Shown here in pieces: positions 10,601 through 18,934 of a stretch of DNA of 64,000 nt (positions are counted from its first letter, which is position 1; each line of letters begins with the position of its first letter). Origin of the DNA: Corallococcus interemptor (lineage in GTDB: Bacteria > Myxococcota > Myxococcia > Myxococcales > Myxococcaceae). The stretch is taken from the NCBI RefSeq assembly GCF_003668875.1, contig NZ_RAWM01000009.1, forward strand, positions 62,001 through 126,000. The letters run 5' to 3'. The translations under genes and the position numbers were made by a program. The notes beneath the pieces are model-generated. The model saw nothing but the letters and a program-made list of their open reading frames with translations, did no database searches and was not told the origin of the DNA.

Positions 10601-12350
10601 CGGGGCCCCGGTGGACTTCCCGGCCCCCACGGTCACGGATGCCGTCACGTCGGCGCCCGCGCTGACGTTGAGCCACGAGCGCGGCAGCACGTTCCCCGTG
10701 GGCACCACGCAAGTGATGGCCACGGCGAAGGACGCGGCGGGCAACTCCGCCTCGTGTGCCATCCCTGTCACCGTGCGGGACACGACGCCGCCCTCGCTGT
10801 CCTGTCCGGCGGACCTCGCGGTGGAGGCCACGAGCCTCCAGGGCGCCAATGTCACCTACGCGGCCGCGAGCGCTTCGGATCCGGTGTCGGACGTCACGGT
10901 GGAGTACAGCGCCGCGTCGGGCTCGCACTTCGGCGTGGGCGACACGCAGGTGCGGGTCCGTGCGACCGACGGCGCGGGCAACAGTGCTTCGTGCACGTTC
11001 ACCGTGACCGTGTCCCTGCCGCCTCCTCCAAAGGTCACCTGTCCCTCGCCGGTCCTGGCGGAGGCCACCAGCGCCCGGGGCGCCTCCGTCGTGTACCCGG
11101 CCGCGACGCCCGCTGGACGCGGGCCGCTCTCCGTGACGTACAGCCAGGTCTCCGGGACGGAGTTCCCGCTGGGCTCGACGTCCGTGAGCGCCACCGTCAC
11201 GGACGGGCTGGGCCGCACGGACACCTGTTCCTTCTTCGTCACCGTGCGCGACACGCAGGCGCCGTCCGTGACGTGCGGCCCGGAGGTGGTGGTCGAGGCG
11301 ACGGGCCCCTCCGGCGCCACGGTCACGTTCGCGACCCCCACGGCCACGGACGCGGTCACGGCCCCGCTCCAGGTGGAGTTGAGCCATGCCAGCGGCGCTG
11401 TCTTCCCCGTCGGCTCCACGCGCGTGGTCGCCACCGCGACGGACGAGGCCGGCAACACCTCCGGCTGTGCCTTCTTCGTGGTGGTGCTCGACAGGACGGC
11501 TCCGGTCCTGACGTGTGGCGCGAACGTCGTCGCCGAGGCGACGGGGCCCACCGGTGCCATCGTGGACTTCGTGGCCCCCTCGGCCGTGGATGCGGTCACG
11601 CCCACGCCGGAGCTCGTGGTCAGCCATGCGCCCGGGTCGCTCTTCCCGCCAGGCATCACCCGTGTCACCGCGACGGCGACGGACGCGGCGGGCAACACCA
11701 GCCAATGCGCCTTCACCGTCACGGTGCGCGACACCACGCCACCAAAGGTGGGTTGCCCGGCTCCGAGGGCCGTCGAGGCCCGGGACGCCATGGGCACCCG
11801 GGTCGACTTCTTCGTGGCCACCCCGCACGACACGGTGACGGTGTCTCCCAGCGTGTCGCTGAGCCATCCCACCGGGAGCCTCTTCCCGCCAGGCACGACC
11901 GAGGTCGTCCTCTCCGCCACGGATGACGCGGGCAACTCGGCGTCCTGCGCCTTCACCATCACCGTCCAGGACACCACCGAGCCGGTGGTCACCTGTCCCT
12001 CGCTGGTGCAGAAGGAGGATGCGCCTCCAGAGGGCCTGGCCGTGGACTACCCGGCGGCCATCGCGCAGGACGCGGTCTCCGTCCCCACGCTGAGCTACAG
12101 CCACGCGTCCGGCGCGGTGTTCCCCGTGGGAACGACGCTGGTGACGGCCACCGCGACGGATGCCTCGGGCAACAGCGCCACGTGCACCTTCCCGGTGCGT
12201 GTCACCGCGCGCGTCCAGCCTCCCGACGAACCGTCCCCTGCCGGAGGTTTCGGCTGTGGCGCGAGCACCTCCGCGGGCCTCAGCTGGAGCGGGCTGCTGA
12301 TGTTCGCCTGGGGCATGACGCGCCGCCGGCGTTCGCGCTCGGCCGCGTAG
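7692..12350 (+). CDS. Large HYR-repeat surface lipoprotein with MYXO-CTERM tail
   Basis: A 1552-residue protein. ATG 7692 is chosen over upstream starts because it opens directly into a lipoprotein signal (LAAGLVLLLTAC). Residues ~95-830 contain about 13 repeats of ~55 residues built on FLVVWSDSRNG / VYGARVRASDG / VLDPAGIPI, probably beta-propeller blades. A Cys cluster follows (CVEGVCCSSACVGGTCG, ~850-868), then eight HYR (hyalin) Ig-like repeats, each starting LTCPxxVVxEAT and ending DAAGNSASC.F.VTVRDT. The end is GFGCGAS, a hydrophobic stretch and RRRR, the MYXO-CTERM sorting tail. Likely an outer-surface adhesion or matrix protein. Having both an N-terminal lipobox and a C-terminal sorting tail is odd. 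The 3' end overlaps the convergent gene by 71 nt. Confidence 0.88.
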   Translation: MASRHPLRLTSVLAAGLVLLLTACTPTQMPEEPAASAPVEGSPPIDFQAVIRRVNQAYRSESEGFTGGQETLAALGAIDSSSETTIDYPVPAPTRNAESEPVIAVSSSSGTYLVIWTVDNGGNQDVIGTRVTTLTGTVLDPKGIRLATGPNNQSHPSVATDGRHFLVTWDESGSVKGARYEISSGSRLGSVFSLSTAAGGQSSSAMAFDGTQYLVVWNDSRNGTPGDVYGTRVRASDGVVLDPAGIPIGTGPGAQGSPAVSFDGSRFLVAWSDSRNDPMSDDLYGARVDAAGTVLDPAGIPISTAAGGQSHPSIASMAGTFLVTWDDARDGVTGTFGARVRGSDGVVLDPQGLAIATGGTTAQESSAVASDGSRFLVVWRKQADILGRRVQADGALLDPGGVLLSASPSLDKQSPAALFDGTRFLVVWEHRTEVLQDIYGVRVRASDFVVLDTPSLLLSAANNAEVDAVVAAGTQSYLVVWSDDRDLSGASSIYGMRLRATDGALLHPKPVRLGTGSRSRSTPSVAFAEGRFLVTWRASALGSPDGDIHGVRIRESDGAVLDAPDLIISAAAQPQGNPKVASGDGLFFVTWEDSRNGTGTDVYGARIRASDGAVLDADGIAVATGSFNESSPATAFGAGYFLVAWTDERNGSTNPDIHGARVRASDGIVVDSPSLPITTRAEAQRTPAVAFDGSHFLTVWTDQKSGARSEVYGARVRAQDGAVLDNGGRSFFANTSISKEVPAVAFDGNVYLLVWREVTPTSLQLMGGRLAPDLSQVDASRFFLSNMTPLDLTVVNTTPLSLASWGRGRFLAVYEPHDWMPGQFRVRFRLVYDPANGAKCGSNPDCTSRFCVEGVCCSSACVGGTCGSGTCTYPPATLTCPGDVVAEATSASGVPVSYPAASATGQPPLAVTYSQASGSVFALGGTAVTASLLDGAGRSASCGFSITVRDTTAPVLTCPGEVVVEAVGRTGAPVDFPAPTVTDAVTSAPALTLSHERGSTFPVGTTQVMATAKDAAGNSASCAIPVTVRDTTPPSLSCPADLAVEATSLQGANVTYAAASASDPVSDVTVEYSAASGSHFGVGDTQVRVRATDGAGNSASCTFTVTVSLPPPPKVTCPSPVLAEATSARGASVVYPAATPAGRGPLSVTYSQVSGTEFPLGSTSVSATVTDGLGRTDTCSFFVTVRDTQAPSVTCGPEVVVEATGPSGATVTFATPTATDAVTAPLQVELSHASGAVFPVGSTRVVATATDEAGNTSGCAFFVVVLDRTAPVLTCGANVVAEATGPTGAIVDFVAPSAVDAVTPTPELVVSHAPGSLFPPGITRVTATATDAAGNTSQCAFTVTVRDTTPPKVGCPAPRAVEARDAMGTRVDFFVATPHDTVTVSPSVSLSHPTGSLFPPGTTEVVLSATDDAGNSASCAFTITVQDTTEPVVTCPSLVQKEDAPPEGLAVDYPAAIAQDAVSVPTLSYSHASGAVFPVGTTLVTATATDASGNSATCTFPVRVTARVQPPDEPSPAGGFGCGASTSAGLSWSGLLMFAWGMTRRRRSRSAA

Positions 12351-14208
12351 GGAGGCGGCACGAGCGTCTCCTGCCCAGCGTCCAGAGCGCCCACAGCAGG
12401 GGGCCCGCCACCGGAGCGCCAGAAACCGCACCGCAGCCGCCCGTGGCGCCTGGCACGTTCGGAGCCACGGGCTTCTTCGTCACCGGTGCATCCCCCGGCT
12501 CCGCGCCCATGCGTGGCGCGGCCGGATTGCCTTGCGTCAACTCCTGGTAGCGCTGGATGAGCCGCAGCCGCGCGGCATCGAACGCGGCGCCGTCGTCCGG
12601 CACCTGCCACGCGGTGGGAATCAGCTCCCGCGCCACCTGGTGCGCGAAGGCCGGGTCTCCCGCGTCGCTCACCGCCTTGAGCCATTCGTAGTCCTGCATC
12701 CCCTGGCGGATGAGCTTCAGGCGCAGTGACGCCAGCGGCACGTCCGTCGTCCCGCCAATCACAGCCGGCGTGCCCGGGTAGAACAGCGTCCCGTCCCCGT
12801 TGCCATTGAAGTGGAACTGGTTCGTCCACGCCGTGGGCAGCATCAACGCCATCTCGTAATACAGCTCACCCGTGCCGCCGAAGAGGAAGGTCAGCCACTC
12901 CATGGCGCGGGCCTTCGCCGAGGGCCGGTCCACCAGGTACGAAGGCCAGCCCGCCCCCGGCTGGTTCTCCGGCATGGGGAAGCCGGGCGCACAGCCGTGG
13001 CTCATGCAACTCTGATACGTCCACAACTCGGTTCCGGGACGGGAGAGGAAGCTCCCGTAGGTCGCGGTCTGGTCTCCCACGAAGCCCGGCTCCGTGCCCT
13101 CCAGGTGGTTCACCAGGGGCACCACGATGTCCACCAGGGGCCCCAGGGCGTAGGTCTCCAGGTTGATGGAGTTCGTCGTCAGCAGGGTGCGAAGGCCGGG
13201 CGCGGCCTGCCGCACCAGCGTCCCCGCGGCCTGCACCTGCTCGAAGGTGGAGCCGTGGGGCGGCTCGTCGCCGATGCGCGCATAGGCCCGGTCCAACCAG
13301 CCGCGCTCGCGCAGGTGCGTGGTGAAATCCGCCAGCCCCGCGCCGGTGAGGGGCCCGGTGTACTCCAGGCTCGTCATCCGCGCGCCGGACAGCCGCGTGG
13401 GCGCGGTGCCGTCCAGCAGGGGCCCCCAGGTCGCGTCGAACTCGCTCCACGCCTGGGGCCCGGACATCCTGGCGAAGAGCTTGGGCAGCGTGAGCCGGTG
13501 CTCCAGCGCCAGCCGCTGGTAGCGCACGAGCAACGGCTGCAGTTCCGCGTGCGAGCAGTCCGCGTGCCCCAGGTGCGCGAGGCACACCTGCCCCGGCGAC
13601 AGCGGGAACGCCGAGGCCAGCGAGGCCGTGCCGGGCATCCGCGCGTCCACCACCGTCAGCCTCGCCGTCACCTGCCGCTGGAAGCCTCCGTCCGCCTCCA
13701 CCGTCACCGTGCCCGAGTACTCGCCGGGCGGCGCGTCCGCGGGCACGTGCACGTCCACCCAGAGGGCGCGTGCCTCCCGCGCGGGCACGTCGAAGGGGAA
13801 GGCATTGCGCGCCTCGTTGGCAATCTCATCCGTCTCCGGCACCAGCCCGTCCGGCCAACGCCCCACGGGCTGCCCGGGCACGGACGCCTGCCGCGTGGTG
13901 AGGTACGTCTGCCGGTACAGCATCACGTCCGGCCCCGTGAGCGTCTTGGAGCCCGGGCCCTCCAGCGCGGGCAGGCGGGCGCGCACGCCCTTCAGGCCGG
14001 TGTCTCCGCCGTGCAGCGCCACCTGGAAGGAGACGAACTCGTTGCGCGCGGCGGTGAGACGGACCTCGGTGGCGGTGCCGGGAGCGGTGTCGTCGGGACG
14101 GACCTTCACCATCATCCCTTCGCCCCAGGCCGTGGGTCCGGCCGCGAACACCGGCCAGGCCACGGATAGCGACAGCAACCCAAGGCCGCACTGTCGAAAG
14201 GCCAGCAT
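12280..14208 (-). CDS. DUF4091 glycoside-hydrolase-like secreted protein with MYXO-CTERM tail
   Basis: A 642-residue protein with a signal peptide (MLAFRQCGLGLLSLSVAWPVFAAG). A beta-sandwich (residues ~30-190) is followed by a TIM-barrel-like region and a DUF4091-type C-terminal part (..LRLKLIRQGMQDYEWLKAVSDAG..), the arrangement seen in DUF4091 proteins thought to act on glycans. The sequence AYARIGDEPPHG carries acidic residues where a barrel catalytic acid would sit. Near the end, GGCGAVSG, a hydrophobic segment and GRRR form a MYXO-CTERM tail, but ~28 more residues follow, coded on the strand opposite the end of the HYR gene. That tail could be genuine read-through of an overlapping end or the result of a lost stop. 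Activity not established. Confidence 0.82.
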   Translation of the reverse strand: MLAFRQCGLGLLSLSVAWPVFAAGPTAWGEGMMVKVRPDDTAPGTATEVRLTAARNEFVSFQVALHGGDTGLKGVRARLPALEGPGSKTLTGPDVMLYRQTYLTTRQASVPGQPVGRWPDGLVPETDEIANEARNAFPFDVPAREARALWVDVHVPADAPPGEYSGTVTVEADGGFQRQVTARLTVVDARMPGTASLASAFPLSPGQVCLAHLGHADCSHAELQPLLVRYQRLALEHRLTLPKLFARMSGPQAWSEFDATWGPLLDGTAPTRLSGARMTSLEYTGPLTGAGLADFTTHLRERGWLDRAYARIGDEPPHGSTFEQVQAAGTLVRQAAPGLRTLLTTNSINLETYALGPLVDIVVPLVNHLEGTEPGFVGDQTATYGSFLSRPGTELWTYQSCMSHGCAPGFPMPENQPGAGWPSYLVDRPSAKARAMEWLTFLFGGTGELYYEMALMLPTAWTNQFHFNGNGDGTLFYPGTPAVIGGTTDVPLASLRLKLIRQGMQDYEWLKAVSDAGDPAFAHQVARELIPTAWQVPDDGAAFDAARLRLIQRYQELTQGNPAAPRMGAEPGDAPVTKKPVAPNVPGATGGCGAVSGAPVAGPLLWALWTLGRRRSCRLPTRPSANAGGASCPRRTSAARSS

Positions 14209-14397
14209 GGGGAATGAATGCGCACGGGGCGTGCGCGGCTCCAGGCTTCACGGGGGCCTTCACCAGCGCTCCAACGCCCGTCTGGCCGTGGCCCATTTCC
14301 AGACGGGATGGGCTGACGGAGGCTTGCTCCCACGTCTGGCGACAGATGGTGCCTCCTGGCGCCATGGCCGCCGCGAGGGGATGAAGGGCCTCTGGCG

Positions 14398-16605
14398 TTG
14401 GCCCGCCGATATAAAGTGCGCCGTTCGAACGACGACGCGACGCCTGGGCGACTTCCGGTGGATGGCAGGGAATGGCGGGTGCAGGTCCTGGGATTGGCGC
14501 GGCTGTGCGGCCCTGACGGGCAGCGGGTGCGATTGGAGCGGCGCACCGCGGCGCTGCTGGCGTGGCTGGCATTGCAGGGGCCCTCGCCCAAGTTCCCGCT
14601 CGCCTCCCTCCTGTGGCCGGACTCGCCGACCACCACCGTGCGCGGCAACCTGCGGCAGCTGCTGCGCCGGCTGCGGCTCGCCACGGGGGAGGAGTCGCTG
14701 GTGGAGGGCGACACCGAACGGCTGGCCCTGAGCGCACCGTCGACGGTGGACGCCGCGTGCCTCAAGGCCGCCTCCGAGGCCCGCGCCCACACGGAGGCCC
14801 TGGCGTGCGTCGACGCGGAGGACAGCACGCTGCTGGCCGGCTTCGACTTCGATGACTGCCCGGAGCTGGCGCGCTGGCTGGACGGCGCCCGCGCGGGCAT
14901 CGCGGGGTGGGTGCGCGAGGCGCGCGAGGCCCGCATCACGCAGCTCACCGCGGCGGGGGACTGGAGCGCGGCCCTGGGGCTTGCCCGGGCATGGGCGCGG
15001 CAGGAGCCCGAATCCGAGCAGGCCGGCCGTCACCTCATCCGGCTGCAGTACCTCCAGGGGGACCGGGGCGCGGCGCTCGCGACCTTCGAGCACCTGCGCG
15101 ACGTGCTGGACCGGGAGCTGGGCGTCACCCCCATGCCGGAGACGCTCGCCCTGGTGCGGGAGGTGGAGCAGGCCCCGGCGCGCCCGCGTCCCGCTCCGGC
15201 CACGCGCTTCGCGCTGCCGCTGTCCGTGCTGCGGCCTCCGGTGCTGGTGGGCCGGGAGGCCGCGTGGCGGCAGCTGGAGGCGGGCTGGGAGGCGGGCCAA
15301 TTGCTGTTCATCTCCGGCGAGCCCGGCAGCGGCAAGTCCCGGCTCGCGGAGGAGTTCGCGGCCACGCAGGGCCGCTGGGGACGCATCGAGGCGCGGGCGG
15401 GGGACCGGGACGTGCCGTTCGCTTCCCAGGCGCGCGCCTTCCGCACGCAGCTGCGGCGCTGGCCGGACGTGAAGCTGCCGGACTGGGTGCGCACGGAGCT
15501 GTCGCGCATCCTCCCGGAGCTGGGAGAGCCGCGGCTCTTGCCGCCGCTGGCGTCCGGGGCCGGCATGCTGCGCTTCTATGACGCCATCGTGGCGGCGCTC
15601 CAGCTGCTCCACGAGCACGAGGACATCAGCGTCGCGGACGACGTGCAGTACTGGGACGCGGCCAGCGCCCGGGCCTTCACCTTCGCGTTCTCCCGGCTGG
15701 CGGACACGGCGCCTCCGGGCGGCCGGAGCCTGCGCTTCATCGACTGCTACCGCAGGGGCGAGCTGTCGCCCGAGGCGCGGATGCACGTGTCACGGCTCGT
15801 CGACGCGGGGCTCGCGCGCATCGTGGAGGTGGACGCGCTGACGGACGAGGACGTGCGGCGCATGGTGGCCGCCATGGGGCTGCCGGGCGCGGAGGCGCAC
15901 GTGGAGGCCCTGGCCCGCTACACGGGCGGCAATCCCCTGTACGTGGTGGAGACGCTGAAGCACCTGCTGGAGACGGACTCGCTCCAGCGCGAGTGGCCCC
16001 AGCGGCTGCCGCCTCCCGGACGCGTGGGCCCGCTCATCCAGCGGCGGCTGGAGGGGCTGTCCCCGGTGGCGCTCCAGTGCGCGCGGCTCGCGGCGCTGGC
16101 CGGGGCCTTCTTCCGGGCCTCGCTGGTGCCCCGGGGGCTCCAGGTGACACCGGCGGAGGCGCACGAGGCCCTGGCGGAGCTGGAGGCGGCGCAGGTCCTG
16201 TTGGGCGAGCGCTTCAGCCACGACCTGGTGATGGAGGCGGTGCGGGCGGGGATGGGGCCCGGCGAGGAGCGCGGGCTGCACGCCCGGCTCGCCGCGCTGT
16301 TCGAGGAGGACGGCGCGCCTTCCATCCTCCTCGCGCACCACTGGCTGGGGGCGGGCTGGACGGAGCATGCGCTGCCGCACCTGCTGGCGTCCGCGCGCTC
16401 CGACGAACAGGTCCTGCCTCCGGAGCTGGCGGCGGGGCACTACGCGCGCGCCGCGTCCCTCATGCAGTCGCTGGGGCGTCACGCGGAGGCCGCGCAGGCG
16501 CGGGCCGCCGAGGCGCAATGCCGGCTCCAGGCGGCGTCGGCGGAGGTCTCCCCCTTCACCCCTGCGCCAGCAGCGGGCCCAGCCGCTCGCGGTAGCCGCG
16601 GCTGA
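14398..16605 (+). CDS. SARP-type regulator: winged helix, BTAD and AAA ATPase
   Basis: Up to 735 residues. The N-terminal OmpR-like winged helix (VQVLGLARLCGPDGQRV ... ASLLWPDSP ... LRQLLRRLR) is followed by a bacterial transcriptional activator domain (to ~residue 260, ending DRELGVTPMPETL). Then comes a STAND/AAA module with Walker A GEPGSGKS (~310) and a Walker B-like DDVQYWDA, and a helical C-terminus. This is the architecture of large SARP/AfsR-like activators. TTG 14398 is the longest start; GTG 14458 begins just before the winged helix and is equally possible, since neither has a strong ribosome site. Its last 50 nt overlap the convergent broken LytTR gene. The target genes cannot be read from the sequence. 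Confidence 0.82.
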   Translation: MARRYKVRRSNDDATPGRLPVDGREWRVQVLGLARLCGPDGQRVRLERRTAALLAWLALQGPSPKFPLASLLWPDSPTTTVRGNLRQLLRRLRLATGEESLVEGDTERLALSAPSTVDAACLKAASEARAHTEALACVDAEDSTLLAGFDFDDCPELARWLDGARAGIAGWVREAREARITQLTAAGDWSAALGLARAWARQEPESEQAGRHLIRLQYLQGDRGAALATFEHLRDVLDRELGVTPMPETLALVREVEQAPARPRPAPATRFALPLSVLRPPVLVGREAAWRQLEAGWEAGQLLFISGEPGSGKSRLAEEFAATQGRWGRIEARAGDRDVPFASQARAFRTQLRRWPDVKLPDWVRTELSRILPELGEPRLLPPLASGAGMLRFYDAIVAALQLLHEHEDISVADDVQYWDAASARAFTFAFSRLADTAPPGGRSLRFIDCYRRGELSPEARMHVSRLVDAGLARIVEVDALTDEDVRRMVAAMGLPGAEAHVEALARYTGGNPLYVVETLKHLLETDSLQREWPQRLPPPGRVGPLIQRRLEGLSPVALQCARLAALAGAFFRASLVPRGLQVTPAEAHEALAELEAAQVLLGERFSHDLVMEAVRAGMGPGEERGLHARLAALFEEDGAPSILLAHHWLGAGWTEHALPHLLASARSDEQVLPPELAAGHYARAASLMQSLGRHAEAAQARAAEAQCRLQAASAEVSPFTPAPAAGPAARGSRG

Positions 16606-17174
16606 GCTTCAGCGTGGTGCGGTCGCGCAGGATGACCTGGTATTCGCCATGGAGCAGCGGGCGCAGCTCCTGGACGCGCTGGAGGTTGACGAGCGTGGAG
16701 CGGTGGATGCGCACGAAGCGCTCGGGGCCCAACCGGGCCTCCAGCTCCCGCAGCGGCTGACGCAGCAGGTGGCCGGGGCCGCCCACGTGCACCTGGACGT
16801 AGTTGTCCTCCGCTGAAATCCAATCCACGTCCTCCACGGGCAGCAGCGTCACCCGGCCCACCTCGCGGATGACCAGCCGCTCCAGGTAGCGCGGGGCAGG
16901 GGAGGGCTCGGGCAGCGTCTTCACCAGCGCTGCCCGCTTCGTGGAGGACCTGGAAGCCGTCCAGGTCCTCCAGGTCCACGTCCAGGAAGAGGATGTCCGC
17001 GGGCTCGCGCCGCAGCGCCTCCACGGCGGCGCCTCCCGCGTCGTGGACTCCGGCGATGGACACGTCCGCGTCCGCCTCCAGGTGCGGCGGCACGAAGCGC
17101 CGCGTTTCGGAGGCGCCCTCCACCACCCGCACCCGGATGGGCGCGGAGTCGAACAGCTCTTGTCGGAACGCCAT
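16556..17174 (-). pseudogene. LytTR-family response regulator with internal deletion and frameshift
   Basis: From ATG 17174 (good AGGAAGG site) the first frame reads the start of a receiver domain, including ILFLDVDLEDLDGFQVLHEAG with the expected phospho-Asp. That frame is lost near 16,920-16,935. A neighbouring frame then gives an intact LytTR DNA-binding domain: LVIREVGRVTLLPVEDVDWI, SAEDNYVQVHV, FVRIHRSTLVNLQRVQEL, ending LLAQG. The second half of the receiver (about 60-75 residues, with the conserved Thr/Ser and Lys) is absent, so this is a deletion plus frame change rather than a simple read error. The normal Asp pair after strand 1 is also replaced (VVEGASE). A complete LytTR regulator has about 240-250 residues. 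Probably inactive unless the LytTR half is made alone. Confidence 0.7.
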
Positions 17175-17362
17175 CGGCCTTCCTCCATGCCTCAATGCCA
17201 GCTCACCCCGGGTGTCTGTCATCGTGCAGAGGCCCTGATGGCAGGCGTGACGGCGGCGTGACGGGTGTCCAGGCCCCCTGGGTCTGGGCATACCTTCTCG
17301 TCGCATGGGTATCGTCCCCAGGTGGGATTGGGAGGCCGGGCCGGGTGGGCTAAGAAGCCGCC

Positions 17363-17965
17363 ATGCCCAAAAACCTTGTGCTGCCTTTGCTTGCGCTGCT
17401 CGCGTGCGTCGGTTGTACCCACCAGGTGCGCCCGAGCCCCGCGCCCATGTCCAACGCCGGGACGCCGCTGGCGCTCCGTGCGCGCTACTTCATCTCTCCG
17501 GAGCAGAAGGCGCGCATCGACTCGGACAGCTACTTCGCGCTGGGGGCCGCGCACACCTGGAACATCACCATTGGTGAAGCGCTCACGCGCAGCTTCCCGC
17601 AGATGATGGGCACCGTCTTCCAGTCCGTCCAGGAGGCCTCCAGCCCGGACGACCTGGGCGACGCGGACGTGCTCATCATCCCGGAGATCCAATTCTTCGA
17701 CGTCCACGCCGGCGGCTTCGTGTCGGAGCTGAAGCTGACGGTCCGCTCCAAGGGGGGCCAGGACACCGTCCAGATGAGCGACCTGTTCGAGGGCGCGTCC
17801 CAGAAGAGCAAGGGCGCCTCCGCGTGGCTGGGCGGAGCCGCCGCGGGCCAGGAGGCCCTGCGGCAGTCCGCCGAGTTCGCCTTCGAGGACGTGATGCCCA
17901 AGGTCGCCACCCGCCTGCGCGAGGTCTTCATCAAGGCGCAGCAGGCCAAGGCGAACGTGCTCTGA
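17363..17965 (+). CDS. Lipoprotein of unknown function
   Basis: A 200-residue protein with a clear lipoprotein leader (MPKNLVLPLLALLACVGC; lipid Cys18). The mature part begins Pro-rich, then has mixed alpha/beta segments (DVLIIPEIQFFDVHAGGF, ELKLTVRSKGG) and a C-terminal amphipathic helix (VMPKVATRLREVFIKAQQA). The strand pattern is reminiscent of periplasmic lipoproteins that sit beside outer-membrane assembly or secretion systems, but no family was recognised. It is a single gene on its strand and is closed by a strong hairpin at 17974-18000. Confidence 0.72.
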   Translation: MPKNLVLPLLALLACVGCTHQVRPSPAPMSNAGTPLALRARYFISPEQKARIDSDSYFALGAAHTWNITIGEALTRSFPQMMGTVFQSVQEASSPDDLGDADVLIIPEIQFFDVHAGGFVSELKLTVRSKGGQDTVQMSDLFEGASQKSKGASAWLGGAAAGQEALRQSAEFAFEDVMPKVATRLREVFIKAQQAKANVL

Positions 17966-17973
17966 GCCTCCTC

Positions 17974-18000
17974 GCGGGGAGGGCAGAAGGCCCTCCCCGC
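17974..18000. terminator. Bidirectional hairpin terminator
   Basis: A perfect 11-bp stem: GCGGGGAGGGC (17974-17984), loop AGAAG, GCCCTCCCCGC (17990-18000). It lies between the convergent stops of the lipoprotein gene (17965) and the di-iron oxygenase gene (18011). There is no T run on either side, as is common in GC-rich genomes. Confidence 0.7.
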
Positions 18001-18010
18001 CGGGCCCGGC

Positions 18011-18934
18011 TCAAGCGCAATAGTACGTGGGGGCCAGCTCCAGCACGCGCTGCTCGGCGACAGGGGAGAGCGCGCGCAGGCGGGAGAGGAAGAGGGGCGC
18101 CTTCATCCCCATCCCGATGAAACCCCAGACGTAGGAGCGCTCCTGCGATTCGTGCAGCTGCTGGCGCTCCTCGGGCGTGAACGTGCGCCCCACCGCCTTC
18201 TCCAGCGTCTGGAGATCCAGCGCGAGCTGGGCGTTCAGCGTCCCCCGCAGCGCCTGGAGCAGCTCCGTGTATTCCGCCAGCGCCGCGTCCAGGGACCCGG
18301 GCGATTCGGCGAGGATCTTCTGGGCCTCCAGGAAGTCCAGCCGCGTGTGCTGCGCCTCCTCCAGCCAGTGGTGCTTGAGCAGGTTGCAGAACAGCGGGTC
18401 CAACGACTCGTCTTTGTTGGAGCGGACCGTCTCCTGGTAGTGCTGCTGCGTCATCAGCTCCATGTGCAGGTTGAAGATGAGCACCCCCAGGTTCGACTTC
18501 GCCATGATGGCGCGCGCCACCTCCACCTGGTTGTCGAGCAGCGCCGGCGCGACCTTGAACCCCTTCGCGAACGCGCCGGTGAAGCGCGCGAAGAGCTGCT
18601 GGTGCTTCAGCTCCTCCTCGGTGAAGCGCAGCAGCGCACGCATGTGCGTCGGGTTCCCGTGCAGCTCCAGCCCGGCGCGCTGCGCGGCCAGGGCGACGGC
18701 GTACTCCTCCAGGAACAGGAACAGGTGGGCGTAGCTGTTGGAGCGGATCTGATTGAGGAGCAGCCGCTCCTCCGTGCTCAGGAACGGGATGGCCTCCGTC
18801 CCCGTCAGCGCGTCCGACAGGAAGCGGTGGCTGAAGTCGAGCACGGTGTCCTTGGGCAGCAGCTCATCAATTCGCCAGGACACCTTTTCGGAACTCTGGA
18901 TGCAGGACTGGTACTCCGGGGTTTGATTGAGCAT
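18011..18934 (-). CDS. AurF-like di-iron oxygenase (ferritin-like fold)
   Basis: A 307-residue all-helical protein with the metal-binding pattern of the p-aminobenzoate N-oxygenase AurF family. The ligands visible are Glu in FLEEYAVAL, ExxxH in EEELKHQQLF, Glu in NLHMELMTQQH and HxxxxExxH in HHWLEEAQH, which together would bind two irons. AurF oxidises an aryl amine to a nitro group; relatives act on varied substrates, so the substrate here is open. The ATG at 18934 sits in the middle of a perfect inverted repeat (18922-18946), which suggests direct control of transcription or translation start. It is transcribed alone; the upstream beta-oxidation genes are on the same strand but 237 nt away. 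Confidence 0.78.
   Translation of the reverse strand: MLNQTPEYQSCIQSSEKVSWRIDELLPKDTVLDFSHRFLSDALTGTEAIPFLSTEERLLLNQIRSNSYAHLFLFLEEYAVALAAQRAGLELHGNPTHMRALLRFTEEELKHQQLFARFTGAFAKGFKVAPALLDNQVEVARAIMAKSNLGVLIFNLHMELMTQQHYQETVRSNKDESLDPLFCNLLKHHWLEEAQHTRLDFLEAQKILAESPGSLDAALAEYTELLQALRGTLNAQLALDLQTLEKAVGRTFTPEERQQLHESQERSYVWGFIGMGMKAPLFLSRLRALSPVAEQRVLELAPTYYCA

Noticed and set aside
7932-12431. 1499-codon minus-strand open frame opposite the HYR protein gene
   Set aside because: His/Arg/Gly-rich shadow caused by GC-biased third positions; the plus strand carries clear HYR and propeller repeats.
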